NCBI GenBank assembly: GCA_963664665.2
Contig: CAXXMH010000008.1
Coordinates: 62,001-126,000, forward strand
Direction: 5' to 3'
DNA length: 64,000 bases
Origin: Bin55 sp963664665
Lineage (GTDB): Bacteria > Pseudomonadota > Gammaproteobacteria > Pseudomonadales > Azotimanducaceae
The translations under genes and the position numbers were made by a program. This document shows, piece after piece, positions 9,545 through 18,262 of this stretch (its first letter is position 1; each line of letters opens with the position of its first letter). A model generated the notes under the pieces. That model was not told the DNA's origin and did not search any database. It saw nothing but the letters and a program-made list of their open reading frames with translations.

Positions 9545-9937
9545 ATGACGCCTACTGCGATCACCTATCACTCCAACGCCAAGACACTTGAGATCAAGTT
9601 CAACGACGGAGTCACAGCCACGCTGACTGCCGAATCGCTTCGCGTCTTCAGCCCGTCGGCAGAAGTACGCGGACACTCTCCTGATCAAAGTGTCCTCCAA
9701 TCGGGGAAAAAGCAAGTCGGCATCGACAAGATCGAAGCAATCGGGAACTACGCGATTCGCATCAAGTTTGATGACGGTCACGACACCGGCATCTATTCTT
9801 GGGAGTATCTACGCGAACTCCATGAACGCCATGACAGTTATTGGCAAAAGTACCTAGCGGACTTGAAAGCGGCGAACGCAACCAGACTACCGCAAATTCC
9901 AGTTGGACATTGGCAACCGCCCTCGAAACATGAGTGA
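9545..9937 (+). CDS. DUF971 / GBBH-like N-terminal domain protein
   Basis: A 130-residue protein made almost only of the DUF971 domain, which is homologous to the N-terminal zinc-binding domain of gamma-butyrobetaine hydroxylase: LEIKFNDGVTATLTAESLRVFSPSAEVRGH, then IEAIGNYAIRIKFDDGHDTGIYSWEYLREL. The position directly downstream of hslVU is widely conserved in Pseudomonas and relatives. The stop overlaps the ubiE start by eight bases (ATGAGTGA), so it belongs to the same transcription unit. The molecular role is not established; in other proteins the domain is linked to Fe-S or iron handling. Confidence 0.85.
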   Translation: MTPTAITYHSNAKTLEIKFNDGVTATLTAESLRVFSPSAEVRGHSPDQSVLQSGKKQVGIDKIEAIGNYAIRIKFDDGHDTGIYSWEYLRELHERHDSYWQKYLADLKAANATRLPQIPVGHWQPPSKHE

Positions 9938-10673
9938 ACCTAAGGTGTTTTTCGGTCACGAAGAGGTCCCGGCTTCCGAGAAGACCGCCCGTGTCAAGAC
10001 GGTCTTCGATAGCGTCGCTTCACGTTACGATGTGATGAACGATTTCATGTCGTTAGGGACGCACCGAATACTAAAAAGGATGGTCGTCGAAACAGCTGCC
10101 ATTAGAGAAGGTCATGCAGTTCTAGACGCGGCCGGCGGTACAGGCGACATCGCTCGCTTACTCACGCGGGCGGTGGGACCTTCAGGTCGCGTAACCTGTT
10201 TTGATATCAATGAGTTGATGCTGCGGGAAGGACGTGATCGTGCAATCGATTCCGGCTGTAATGGCATCGAGTTCGTGCTATCGGACGCTCAGCAACTTCC
10301 ATTTCAAGACGCACAATTCGATGCCTTAACGATCGGCTTTGGGTTGCGAAACGTCGCTGATCAACCACGCGCGCTTGGAGAATTCAGACGCGTATTGCGA
10401 CCTGGTGGTCGCCTCGTGGTGCTTGATTTCTCCAAACCGGAAAGTTCAGCCCTCCGATTTGCGTTTGGGATGTTCAAGTGGACATGGCCTTTGATCGGCG
10501 AGCTCGTTGCAGGAGAGTCCCGACCTTACCAATACCTTGTCGAATCGATCGAAACACACCCTTCGCAGGCCGTGTTGGCGCTAATGCTCCGCGACAGCGG
10601 ATTTATCGATGTTCGTTACGATAATTTACTCGGCGGTATTGCCGCACTTCACTGGGGCACAGCATCAGCATGA
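9930..10673 (+). CDS. ubiE: Ubiquinone/menaquinone C-methyltransferase UbiE
   Basis: A class I SAM methyltransferase acting on the C2 position of the benzoquinol ring, about 247 residues. ATG 9930 (MSEPKVFFG) is chosen over the earlier in-frame TTG because it lies in the ATGAGTGA overlap and the protein then begins like its family. Motifs: VFDSVASRYDVMNDFMSLGTHR, SAM-binding LDAAGGTGDIARLL, FDINELMLREGRDRA, and IGFGLRNVADQPRAL with VLDFSKP. It is followed by ubiJ (ATGA overlap) and ubiB, the same order as in E. coli. Confidence 0.96.
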   Translation: MSEPKVFFGHEEVPASEKTARVKTVFDSVASRYDVMNDFMSLGTHRILKRMVVETAAIREGHAVLDAAGGTGDIARLLTRAVGPSGRVTCFDINELMLREGRDRAIDSGCNGIEFVLSDAQQLPFQDAQFDALTIGFGLRNVADQPRALGEFRRVLRPGGRLVVLDFSKPESSALRFAFGMFKWTWPLIGELVAGESRPYQYLVESIETHPSQAVLALMLRDSGFIDVRYDNLLGGIAALHWGTASA

Positions 10674-11221
10674 GCATACTAGAGAGCACGTTCGCCGGCG
10701 GGATGGAGACTGCGATCAAGACACGCGTCTCCTTTGACGCGAAAGCTAGACAAGCGCTTGAGCGTCTAGACGGGCGATCCGTGCAATTCAACATGTCGGG
10801 ACAGGATTTCCACTTGAAAGTGGAGGAAGGACGCGTCGCAGTACGTCCTGATGACATTGAAGATCCCGATCTTGAAATTACTGGTTCGATGTCCAGCATT
10901 AGCCAAGCGCTGATGACGTCAAACACGAGCAATATTGCTTTGCACGGCGACGAAACCATTATCGAAGAGTTACACGTAATTTTCGGGCCACCGCTTGATC
11001 CCAAAGAAGTGGCTGATAAAGCAAAAGCGGCTCGTGATTACGGCGTTGCCGCCGCCCGTTCTGCTATGGAGACAATCAGCGCGCAATTCGCGGATATTTC
11101 AAGTAAAGGGGAGTCCGTAGCCAAACTAGAGGATCGAGTGACGGAGCTTGAAGCCAGGGTAACCGAACTTCAACGGCAGCTTGCCGAGTCTAGCGAGCAG
11201 AAAGCAAACGCCGACGACTAG
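10670..11221 (+). CDS. ubiJ: Ubiquinone biosynthesis accessory factor UbiJ (SCP2 domain)
   Basis: A 183-residue protein with an SCP2 sterol-carrier-like domain (about residues 15-105: FDAKARQALERLDGRSVQFNM...VRPDDIEDPDLEITGSMSSI...ALHGDETIIEELHVIFGP) and a C-terminal coiled coil (about 145-180, EDRVTELEARVTELQRQL). UbiJ organises the soluble Ubi metabolon and binds ubiquinone intermediates. The start overlaps the ubiE stop as ATGA. Position between ubiE and ubiB is the clinching evidence, since SCP2 proteins are otherwise diverse. Confidence 0.9.
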   Translation: MSILESTFAGGMETAIKTRVSFDAKARQALERLDGRSVQFNMSGQDFHLKVEEGRVAVRPDDIEDPDLEITGSMSSISQALMTSNTSNIALHGDETIIEELHVIFGPPLDPKEVADKAKAARDYGVAAARSAMETISAQFADISSKGESVAKLEDRVTELEARVTELQRQLAESSEQKANADD

Positions 11222-11232
11222 GCGGTGGTTTA

Positions 11233-12876
11233 GTGAGACCACTGTGGCATGGATTGCGGATTCTCCTTACGATAGTCCGCTTTCGTCTCGACACGATACT
11301 TCTTGAGCTAGTCGGTAACCATTGGATTCGGTGGTTTTTGCTATCGCGTTACCTGCCAAAACCTAAGAAGTCCTCCGCTCTACGCTTGCGCGAAGCAATT
11401 GAGCATCTCGGCCCGGTGTTTATCAAATTCGGTCAAATTCTGTCTACGCGTCGCGACCTGCTGCCAATCGACTACGCGGATCAACTCGCCAAGCTGCAAG
11501 ATCAGGTTCCGCCGTTTCCAACTGAGGAAGCGATTTCGCGTATCGAGGAAGCCTTGAAACGACCCTTAACTGAGATTTTCGTCGACTTCGAACCTAGCCC
11601 GATCGCGTCCGCATCCCTTGCGCAAGTCCATGCCGCACGACTTCAGGATGGGAGTGAGGTCGTGGTGAAGGTCATTCGTCCAGATGTTGAAGTCCACATA
11701 CGCAAGGATTTAGCGCTCATATTTCAAGCGGTCACGCTGCTTCACGCAATATCTCGAGACGTACGACGCTTAAGACTGATTGAGGTCGTCCAAGACTACG
11801 AGGAGACCATTTTCAACGAGCTTGATCTAACGAAAGAGGCGCAAAACACCACCCGACTGCGTTACAACTTTGCTGAATCTGACTTGCTGTATGTCCCGTT
11901 AGTCTATCGTGATTTCACTACCACCGACACACTCGTGCTAGAGCGGATTCACGGTGTACCCATTTCCGCAACGAACGAGTTGATTGAAAGAGATACAGAT
12001 CTAAAGAAACTCGCCGTTCGCGGCGTCGAGACGTTTTTTACGCAGGTCTTCGAGCATAACTTCTTCCATGCAGATATGCATCCCGGCAACATATTCATTG
12101 ATGTCGACGACCCTGCCAACCCCAGCTATATCGCCGTAGATTGCGCGATCATGGGGCAATTGACCTCGGAGGACCAGACCTACCTCGCTCGAAATATCGT
12201 CGCGTTCTTTAATCAAGATTTCGCCGAGATAGCGCAGTTGCACGCCGAATCAGGTTGGATCGGCGCAGAGTCCGACGTACAAGCATTTGAGCAAGTGATA
12301 CGCGACTTATGCGAACCACTGTTTCTACAACCACTATCACAAATTTCGTTTGGTCACTTCCTGCTAAACCTGTTCACGACGGCGCGTCAGTTCAACATGG
12401 AAGTCCAACCTCAACTTGTGTTGCTCCAAAAAACTCTGGTAAACATCGAAGGATTGGGACGACAGCTCGATCCGGATCTTGACTTGTGGACCACTGCGAA
12501 ACCATTTATGGAGCGATGGATGCAGAAGCGCTACGGTGTCGAAGCAACGTTCAAGGCATTCACGTCGAACGCGCCTAAGTTATTAGGACAGTTACCTCAA
12601 TTGCCGCATCTGTTGCTGACCGCGGGCGACCGGCTCGGAAGCATCGAAAGGCAGCTGCGTGTACAGGCGAACGTATTGGACACGATACAGACGAATCTAA
12701 ATCGATCCTCTCGTTCAAAGTGGAGGTTTCTTGGTGCGGTACTGTTTGGCTTGGGCGGTATCTCGCAGTTCGGTGCCGTGTTATTGCACTGGATACCGGA
12801 ACTCAGCAATGACATCTTATTGGTGGGCGGTATTGTCAGTTGTCTAATAGCGATTCTCCTCTCGGGACGTAGGTAG
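11233..12876 (+). CDS. ubiB: Ubiquinone biosynthesis regulatory kinase-like UbiB
   Basis: A 547-residue ABC1/ADCK-type kinase-like protein needed for aerobic ubiquinone synthesis, starting at GTG 11233. It has the KxGQ motif in GPVFIKFGQILSTRRDLLP (about residues 57-75), the alanine-rich ASASLAQVHAARL loop replacing the normal P-loop, VVVKVIRPDV (catalytic Lys), HADMHPGNIF (catalytic loop) and AVDCAIMGQL (DFG-like position, here DCA). Two hydrophobic C-terminal segments (about 495-545) anchor it to the membrane. In most relatives tatA follows directly; here a roughly 12-kb island separates them. Confidence 0.95.
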   Translation: MRPLWHGLRILLTIVRFRLDTILLELVGNHWIRWFLLSRYLPKPKKSSALRLREAIEHLGPVFIKFGQILSTRRDLLPIDYADQLAKLQDQVPPFPTEEAISRIEEALKRPLTEIFVDFEPSPIASASLAQVHAARLQDGSEVVVKVIRPDVEVHIRKDLALIFQAVTLLHAISRDVRRLRLIEVVQDYEETIFNELDLTKEAQNTTRLRYNFAESDLLYVPLVYRDFTTTDTLVLERIHGVPISATNELIERDTDLKKLAVRGVETFFTQVFEHNFFHADMHPGNIFIDVDDPANPSYIAVDCAIMGQLTSEDQTYLARNIVAFFNQDFAEIAQLHAESGWIGAESDVQAFEQVIRDLCEPLFLQPLSQISFGHFLLNLFTTARQFNMEVQPQLVLLQKTLVNIEGLGRQLDPDLDLWTTAKPFMERWMQKRYGVEATFKAFTSNAPKLLGQLPQLPHLLLTAGDRLGSIERQLRVQANVLDTIQTNLNRSSRSKWRFLGAVLFGLGGISQFGAVLLHWIPELSNDILLVGGIVSCLIAILLSGRR

Positions 12877-12894
12877 ATCAGTCGGCAGCATAAC

Positions 12895-12909
12895 TACACT
12901 AGGAAAGAC
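12895..12909 (+). repeat. Left 15-bp direct repeat flanking the island
   Basis: TACACTAGGAAAGAC lies 18 bases after the ubiB stop, directly before the TGT end of the island. A copy with one mismatch (TACACTAGGTAAGAC) follows the ACA end at 24808-24822. The placement on both sides is what a target-site duplication or recombined attachment site would give. Fifteen bases is longer than usual for IS21-type duplications, so the mechanism is open. Confidence 0.6.
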
Positions 12910-13125
12910 TGTTAGCCTAAAGCCGTAATGTCCCCCTTCTGCAAAGTTAAAGTGTCCCCCTTTTCGTTGGAGACGGGGTTTTTATTGGGGTTGTGAGAAG
13001 GGTTGCTGAACATGAACGAGGCGGACCGGGTGAACGCCGAATGACGGCGCGTGACCTTGCGCTCCGGTCGCCACTCTCCCTAAGCGCAAGGTCGAGACCA
13101 AGGTCAGCGGCTAGCCAAGCCCCAA

Positions 13126-13173
13126 TGTAGCGCGACAATCAGGGTGAGAAGTGCGCGACAATCAGGGTGAGAA
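13126..13173 (+). repeat. Left terminal inverted repeat of the IS21 element
   Basis: 48 bp containing two tandem copies of CGCGACAATCAGGGTGAGAA, at 13131-13150 and 13154-13173, separated by GTG. It pairs with the right end at 15789-15836. The repeats are the presumed IstA binding sites. Confidence 0.9.
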
Positions 13174-13263
13174 TGTGTCGCGACGGTTGATGATACATTA
13201 TCGGAGGTGGACGCGGCAAGGGGCGTTCAAAACGACGCCGCCAGATCAGGAATCGGTGAGGTG

Positions 13264-14121
13264 TCACGGGTTGTCTTTTTGGCCCTCTTTGTTCGTTGCT
13301 GCGGTGCTATCCGGCAGCTTGACGTTGGTGTTGGCGGGCGTGGCGCGGGCGGCGATTCGCCCGCGGCCGCGTTTGGTTTCCACCGCGGTGCGTCGTCGAT
13401 AGCTTTCCACGTTGAGTTCAAAGATGGTCGCGCGATGCACGAGCCGGTCGATGGCGGCCAGCGTCATGGCCTGTTCGGGGAAGATTGAGCCCCACGCCCC
13501 GAACGGCTGGTTGGCGGTGACGAGCAGGGAGCGATTTTCGTACCGTGAGCTGATCAGTTCGAAGAGCACGCTCGTTTCGGCTTGATCCTTGCGCACATAG
13601 GCGATATCGTCAAGAATGAGCAAGTGGTACTTGTTCAGTTTGCGGATCTCGGACTCGAGCGTCAGTTCGCGGCGCGCGACCTGGAGTTTCTGCACCAGAT
13701 CGGTGGTGCGCGCGTACAGGACCCGGAAGCCGTGTTCGATCAGCGCCAACCCGACCGCGGCAGCCAAGTGACTTTTCCCGGTGCCAGGTGGGCCGACCAG
13801 GATCACATTGGCGCCCTGCGCCAGCCAGCCATCGCCGGCGACCAGGGCGTTGACGTGCGCCTGGGAGACCATGGGTACGACCTTGAAGTCGAAGTTGGCG
13901 AGCGTCTTGCCGGGTGGCAGTTTGGCCTCGGCGAGATGGCGTTCGAAACGCCGCCGGGCGCGGTCGGCGAGCTCCTGCTCGGTCAGGGCGGCGAGCAGCC
14001 GGGCTGCGGGCCAGCCTTCGGCATCGGCGCGGTCAGCGAGCGTGGCCCAGACGGCCTTGAAGGTAGGCAGGCCTAGCTGGGTGAACATCAGCTCAAGCTG
14101 GGCGGGATCCACGGCGCTCAT
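13264..14121 (-). CDS. istB: IS21 helper ATPase IstB
   Basis: A 285-residue AAA+ ATPase that activates the IstA transposase and selects target DNA. Walker A is GPPGTGKSHLAAAVG (about residues 110-124), Walker B LLILDDIAY, followed by the arginine-rich ENRSLLVTANQPFGAWGSIFPE segment typical of DnaC/IstB proteins. The start overlaps the istA stop by four bases. The C-terminal tail (RGRGRIAARATPANT) is basic and low complexity. It looks full length and functional. Confidence 0.95.
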   Translation of the reverse strand: MSAVDPAQLELMFTQLGLPTFKAVWATLADRADAEGWPAARLLAALTEQELADRARRRFERHLAEAKLPPGKTLANFDFKVVPMVSQAHVNALVAGDGWLAQGANVILVGPPGTGKSHLAAAVGLALIEHGFRVLYARTTDLVQKLQVARRELTLESEIRKLNKYHLLILDDIAYVRKDQAETSVLFELISSRYENRSLLVTANQPFGAWGSIFPEQAMTLAAIDRLVHRATIFELNVESYRRRTAVETKRGRGRIAARATPANTNVKLPDSTAATNKEGQKDNP

Positions 14122-15656
14122 GAGCCGTCGCCCGTGCGTGCGGTGGCGCTAGCCGCCGTTGGCGCGGTGAGCAGGACATCGTAATCGGTGAGCGAACCCA
14201 ACTTGACGTGGATGTTCGGCACGCGATCCGGTGACGGCACGAACTGCGTGGCCAGGACGTCAGGATCGGGTAACGTGCCGGCTTCCAGACAACTTTCGAT
14301 GGCCGCAGCGAGCGCGGCTTCGCAGGTGCGTTCGTGCGCCAGCGACAGCAAGGCGACGGTGTCGCGGCAGGCGGTGCGTTCGCCCTTGGCTTCGACGATC
14401 GCGTCGAAGGCGCACCTGTATGCCTGGCGGGGGAACAGGCTGTCGCGATAGACGAGATTGCGCAGCGCCATGGGCTTGCGCCGCAGCGCGTGGATGACGT
14501 GGCGGTAATCGATGACATGGCCGTTGCAGCCGTTCGCCTGCGGGCGACCGCGCGGCAGTTGCGTCAGGTACGTGGCGCCGAGAAACAGTTCCAGGCGCTC
14601 GTCGTACAGGCGCACCGTCAACTGATGGCCCACCAGTCGCGACGGCACGGTGTAAAACACTTTCCGCAGCACGAAGCCACTCGAGGAGGTCACGCGCACA
14701 CGCGCCGTGTCGAAGTCCTCGGTGCGCTGGCGCGGCAACGGCTTGAGCACGGCGCGCTCGACATCGATGCGGGCACGGTGGTGGGCGTTGCGTCGCCCCA
14801 CCACGTCGTCGACGAAGGCGCGGTAGTGGCCCAAGGTGTCGAAGTCGGGCGAGCCACGCAGCAGTAGCGCGTCGGCCAGGGCGCGTTTGAGGTGCCCGTG
14901 CGGGCCTTCCACGGCGCCGTTTTCGTGCGATTCTCCGCGATTGTTGCGGCTCGGCGCCATGCTGTAGTGTTCGCACAGCGCCGCGTAGCGCTTCGTGGCG
15001 TCCTTGCGTTGCTCGCAATCAAGGTTGCGATACGCCGCCGAGAGACTGTCGCTGCGGGGTTCCTGCGGCGCCCCACCGAGGCTCCACAGGGCGTTCTGTA
15101 GCCCCTCGGCCAAGGCGGTGAAGCTCTCCCCGCCCAGCACCACGTGCAGGTGCGAGAACCCGGAATAGGCCAGCCGGAAGTGGTACAGGATGTGCTTGAG
15201 CGTCACGCCGGTGATCGTTACCCCCAGGGCGTTGGCGTCGGTAAAGTCCGAGAGCCCGAGCTGACCTGGCGGGTGGGTCTGACGGAACATGATCTCCTGC
15301 TCCGGACCGTGCACCGCACGCCATTGCCGCACGCGTCGTTCCAACGTGCGACGAATGCTGGGGGCGAGCTCGGGATGACGGCGCATGAGTTCCTCGAACA
15401 ACGCCACCGGGCGAATGCTCGGCGTCTTCTCCAGCATGGGAACGAGTTCCTCGTCGAAGATCCCCGCCAGCGGATCGGGCCGGCGCCGGTCCCGGGGCCT
15501 CGTGTGGGTGGAGGGAAGTCGCGGATCGGCCTCGATCCGGTAGGCCGTGGCGGTGCTAAAACCGGCCTTCACCGCAGCCGCCTGCGGCGTGGTTTTTTGT
15601 CTAGAGTGCATGTAAAGCCTCACTTGGTGATCGGAAATATGACTGCCTGGCATCAA
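14118..15656 (-). CDS. istA: IS21-family transposase IstA
   Basis: A 512-residue DDE transposase. The N-terminus (about 10-45) has a helix-turn-helix (TTPQAAAVKAGFSTATAYRIEAD). The retroviral-type integrase core begins around residue 130 (GQLGLSDFTDANALG gives the first Asp), the second Asp is in PRSDSLSAAYR, and the Glu in NGAVEGPHGHLKRAL. A beta-barrel and basic C-terminus follow. The reading frame is intact. Several long antisense frames across it are artefacts of its GC-rich codon usage. Confidence 0.94.
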   Translation of the reverse strand: MMPGSHISDHQVRLYMHSRQKTTPQAAAVKAGFSTATAYRIEADPRLPSTHTRPRDRRRPDPLAGIFDEELVPMLEKTPSIRPVALFEELMRRHPELAPSIRRTLERRVRQWRAVHGPEQEIMFRQTHPPGQLGLSDFTDANALGVTITGVTLKHILYHFRLAYSGFSHLHVVLGGESFTALAEGLQNALWSLGGAPQEPRSDSLSAAYRNLDCEQRKDATKRYAALCEHYSMAPSRNNRGESHENGAVEGPHGHLKRALADALLLRGSPDFDTLGHYRAFVDDVVGRRNAHHRARIDVERAVLKPLPRQRTEDFDTARVRVTSSSGFVLRKVFYTVPSRLVGHQLTVRLYDERLELFLGATYLTQLPRGRPQANGCNGHVIDYRHVIHALRRKPMALRNLVYRDSLFPRQAYRCAFDAIVEAKGERTACRDTVALLSLAHERTCEAALAAAIESCLEAGTLPDPDVLATQFVPSPDRVPNIHVKLGSLTDYDVLLTAPTAASATARTGDGS

Positions 15657-15788
15657 TGTCCGTCCTTATAGAAGGTCGTACACCTTAGCCAATTCCGTCG
15701 CGATCACGGAGCGCGGCTCTCGGCCTCGCCGGCTCGCGCCTTGCTCGGTCGGGCTACGCCCTCCCTCACAACGCACGAGTCGGCGGCT

Positions 15789-15836
15789 TTCTCACCTTGA
15801 TTGTCGCGCACTTCTCACCTTGATTGTCGCGGGACA
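15789..15836 (-). repeat. Right terminal inverted repeat of the IS21 element
   Basis: 48 bp; on the minus strand it reads TGTCC then two CGCGACAATCAAGGTGAGAA repeats, matching the left end at all but four positions. The target duplication CCCCAA follows directly at 15837-15842. Confidence 0.9.
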
Positions 15837-15888
15837 CCCCAATCCCCGACCCGAGTGTCGGAGGGGACATTTCTACTTTGTGTTGACA

Positions 15889-16584
15889 AAAAATCGGTGG
15901 TGTTAGGTGGGCAACGACCATTTGCGGCCTTCACGACCTCGCCCTCTCGTGGGCAATGCGATCGGGAGGTCTATATAAGGGAATGGCTGGATTCTAGGTG
16001 GGCTTCGTATGGGCGAGGGCCGCGTGGTCGAGTGGAGGATCGATCAGGTCCTTGGTGCCCGGCCATCGGTCCGCCGCGGAGTGGGAGGTTCCGTGCGAAG
16101 CGGTGCCGGACAGCGGCGCGATTTCCGCCGGGAGGTCGTGGAGTCCGCTGATCTCGCTGGTGCTGGCTAGAGCCGAGACTCGAAGGCGGCTGCGCAGACA
16201 CCGCCTATCTTGGATTCAGAATCGCCGGATCATCGGTGACAGCTAGACCGGAACGTTGTCGGCGTCGGTGTTGGACGCTCAAGCCACAGATTGGGAAGAT
16301 TGGGCAATCTGACGGCAAACGGACGATTTCCGAACACTCGTTCGCGCCGTGGCGGTGCGTCGTCGTGGAGTCTGGAGACTCGACCGCGAGTGTATGGAAA
16401 TTCCTCTTATCGATAAGTGGAATCAGATTCTGTAATCTCAATCAAAATCAGACGGTGATGGGTGGCAGGAAATCAGGCTCTTCAGTGCCCAAACCAGCCA
16501 TCTTTCGACCGTGCCGTTTTATCTGGCCGAGAAGTTCTGAGCGGGCGCACGGGGCATGCCTGGGCGAGCGCGGACTTTTTTCGC
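15889..16584. other. Non-coding stretch inside the island
   Basis: About 700 bases between the element remnant and the end of the sugar dehydrogenase gene. Several short frames cross it (for example 15998-16246 plus, 15971-16201 minus), but none has a recognisable domain or consistent start. It contains one 12-bp perfect palindrome CTTATCGATAAG at 16406-16417. It looks like decayed sequence. Confidence 0.45.
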
Positions 16585-18258
16585 TCAGCGACTCGGTCGA
16601 ACGCGAGTGACCCGAACGATCTGACCTCCGGAGGCGTGCTCGAGCAGCAGGTAGAGCTCGCCCGCTAGGCCGATCTCGACGTCTCTAATCCGGGCCAGGT
16701 TCTCGATCAGGATCTCCCGCTCGACTAGCTTGCCATCCTCGATTCGGAGCCGAATGAGGTCCGCTGCCTTGAGCGAGCCGACCAGCAGATCTCCGCGCCA
16801 GGCGGCAAAGGCGTCACCGTCATAGACCACGAATGCCGACACTGCCACCGACGGCGTGAGATCTACCACGGGTTGTTCGATGTCCTCGAGCGAAACCTCG
16901 GTGCCGTGGCGCCCATCCCAGTTGACCAGCGTGCCATCGTAGTTTTGTCCTCTCGAGAAGAGAGGCCAGCCGTAGTTACGTCCGGGCAGCAGCAGATTCA
17001 CCTCGTCGCCGCCCCGGGGTCCGTGCTCGGTTCCCCACAGGCGACGGGTGCGCGCATCGAACTCGAGGCCCTGCGGAGTCCTGTGGCCATAGCTCCAGGT
17101 GCTCTGCAACGCGCCGGGCACATCGACGAAGGGATTGTCCGCAGGGACTCGGCCATCGTCCCCGATCCGGTGGATCTTGCCGTGCGGCGAGGCGAGGTCC
17201 TGAATCCCGTCGGCGCTCTTATAGCCCACGCTGATGAACACGTACCCGTCCGGGTCGAAAGCGATTCGACCGCCGGCTATCATGTCGCTTGAGACCGAGT
17301 AGGATTCAAGCGGCGGCTGCCAGATCACTTGCTCGTCAACCCAGCGGGCGTTCTCAATGCGGCCACGGACGAGCTTGACCATGGAAACCGGGCGCCCCGA
17401 GACTCGACTGGCCTCGTTGCAGCCTTGGCAGCGCTCGGTGTAGGCGAGGTAGATCCAACCGTTCTCCCGGTAGCGCGGGTGCGGGGCGACATCCAGCAGC
17501 CAGCCGAGGCCCTCCTCGACCCCACCCAAGCCGATCTGGCCGTCGTCGTAGACCGCCGGCGTGCCTTCGATGAGCGCCGAGAGCTCTCCCCCCGGCGTTA
17601 TGAACCGAAGGCCGCTCATCTTCTCCGTGACCAACACATGACCGTCCGGCAGCACCGCGAGGGAGTATGGCAGTGGGTCGAGACCTGCTGTCAGCACATC
17701 GATCTTGAGGTCGTACGCCCGGGTTCGGATCGTGCCGGCCGGAAGGGTGAGCTCGTCTGTGAAGTTGAAATCGGAGTAGAGCAACCCTTCTCGAGTCTCG
17801 ACGATCCAGAGTGCCAAGGTTTTGATCTGCTCAGCACTCATGGTGGCGGACCAGGCCGGCATGCCGCGCTCCGAGAAGCCGTTGCTGATGCTTGCCACCA
17901 GCTCGTCGGTGGACGCGCCGTGGGCGAGCGCTCCTCCGATCAGCGGCGTGCCCTGGGGCGCCCCCTCCATGCGCTCGCCGTGGCAGACCGCGCAGTGCTC
18001 GCGGTAGAGCTCCGCGCCAGCCTCGAGGATGAAGCGCTCGCCCTCCACGTCGCGCTTCATGGAGTACGTGCCGGCGTTTGTTCCGGGTGGATGGTTGTCC
18101 TCAACATCTTGGTCAGTAGGCTCTTGGTCAGCAGGCGCAGCGCAGCCGCTGGCGGCCAGGAGCACGATGAGCAGCACCCCAGCCAGCCACCACGCGGCGC
18201 CCGCACTGCAAAACACCAAGCGAAGACACATAGCAACGGGGCAAAGCGAAAAGCGCAT
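16585..18258 (-). CDS. Cytochrome c / PQQ-type glucose-sorbosone dehydrogenase lipoprotein
   Basis: About 557 residues from ATG 18258, four bases after the SUMF1 stop. The signal sequence ends in a lipobox (LLAASGC), so a lipid-anchored protein is predicted. Next comes a c-type cytochrome domain with one haem site CAVCHGERM and a distal Met around GFSERGMPAW, then a six-bladed beta-propeller of the GSDH family (LPYSLAVLPDGHVLVTEKMSGLRF, GWIYLAYT, DPDGYVFISVGY, RLWGTEHGPRGGDEVN). This is the layout of a soluble aldose dehydrogenase fused to its electron acceptor. The substrate is unknown. Codon usage is strongly G/C at third positions compared with flanking housekeeping genes. Confidence 0.85.
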   Translation of the reverse strand: MRFSLCPVAMCLRLVFCSAGAAWWLAGVLLIVLLAASGCAAPADQEPTDQDVEDNHPPGTNAGTYSMKRDVEGERFILEAGAELYREHCAVCHGERMEGAPQGTPLIGGALAHGASTDELVASISNGFSERGMPAWSATMSAEQIKTLALWIVETREGLLYSDFNFTDELTLPAGTIRTRAYDLKIDVLTAGLDPLPYSLAVLPDGHVLVTEKMSGLRFITPGGELSALIEGTPAVYDDGQIGLGGVEEGLGWLLDVAPHPRYRENGWIYLAYTERCQGCNEASRVSGRPVSMVKLVRGRIENARWVDEQVIWQPPLESYSVSSDMIAGGRIAFDPDGYVFISVGYKSADGIQDLASPHGKIHRIGDDGRVPADNPFVDVPGALQSTWSYGHRTPQGLEFDARTRRLWGTEHGPRGGDEVNLLLPGRNYGWPLFSRGQNYDGTLVNWDGRHGTEVSLEDIEQPVVDLTPSVAVSAFVVYDGDAFAAWRGDLLVGSLKAADLIRLRIEDGKLVEREILIENLARIRDVEIGLAGELYLLLEHASGGQIVRVTRVRPSR

Positions 18259-18262
18259 GGGG

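Larger units (their letters stand above)
13126..15836 (-). mobile_element. IS21-family insertion sequence, complete
   Basis: 2711 bp, bounded by 48-bp inverted repeats (13126-13173 and 15789-15836) that differ at only four positions: TGTAG against TGTCC at the tip, and one G/A difference in each internal repeat. Each end contains two tandem copies of a 21-bp CGCGACAATCARGGTGAGAA repeat, the multiple-repeat end structure of IS21. A 6-bp target duplication CCCCAA flanks it (13120-13125 and 15837-15842). It carries intact istA and istB on the minus strand. Near-identical ends and open reading frames suggest a recent insertion. Confidence 0.93.
12910..15888. mobile_element. Small element remnant, interrupted by an IS21 copy
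   Basis: With the IS21 copy and one target duplication removed, 12910-13125 plus 15843-15888 makes a 262-bp sequence with TGT...ACA ends. The left end contains two copies of an AAAG-N4-ATGTCCCCC type repeat (about 12919-12962), reminiscent of the multiple terminal repeats of IS21-like elements. The right end carries CAAAGTAGAAATGTCCCC on the minus strand. No transposase remains, so it is a deleted copy or a MITE-like derivative. Its right-hand 80 bases are nearly repeated at 24724-24807. Confidence 0.5.

Noticed and set aside
12947..13138. Minus-strand frame of 63 codons in the element remnant
   Set aside because: It crosses the IS21 boundary, so it could not have existed before the insertion.
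14334..14867. Long plus-strand frames across istA and istB (also 13582-14076, 15144-15671)
   Set aside because: They are antisense to clearly functional IS21 genes, and their composition is what GC-rich codon usage produces in other frames.
15801..16246. Short frames to the right of the IS21 element
   Set aside because: They begin within the IS end and have low-complexity, Arg/Gly/Ser-rich composition without motifs.
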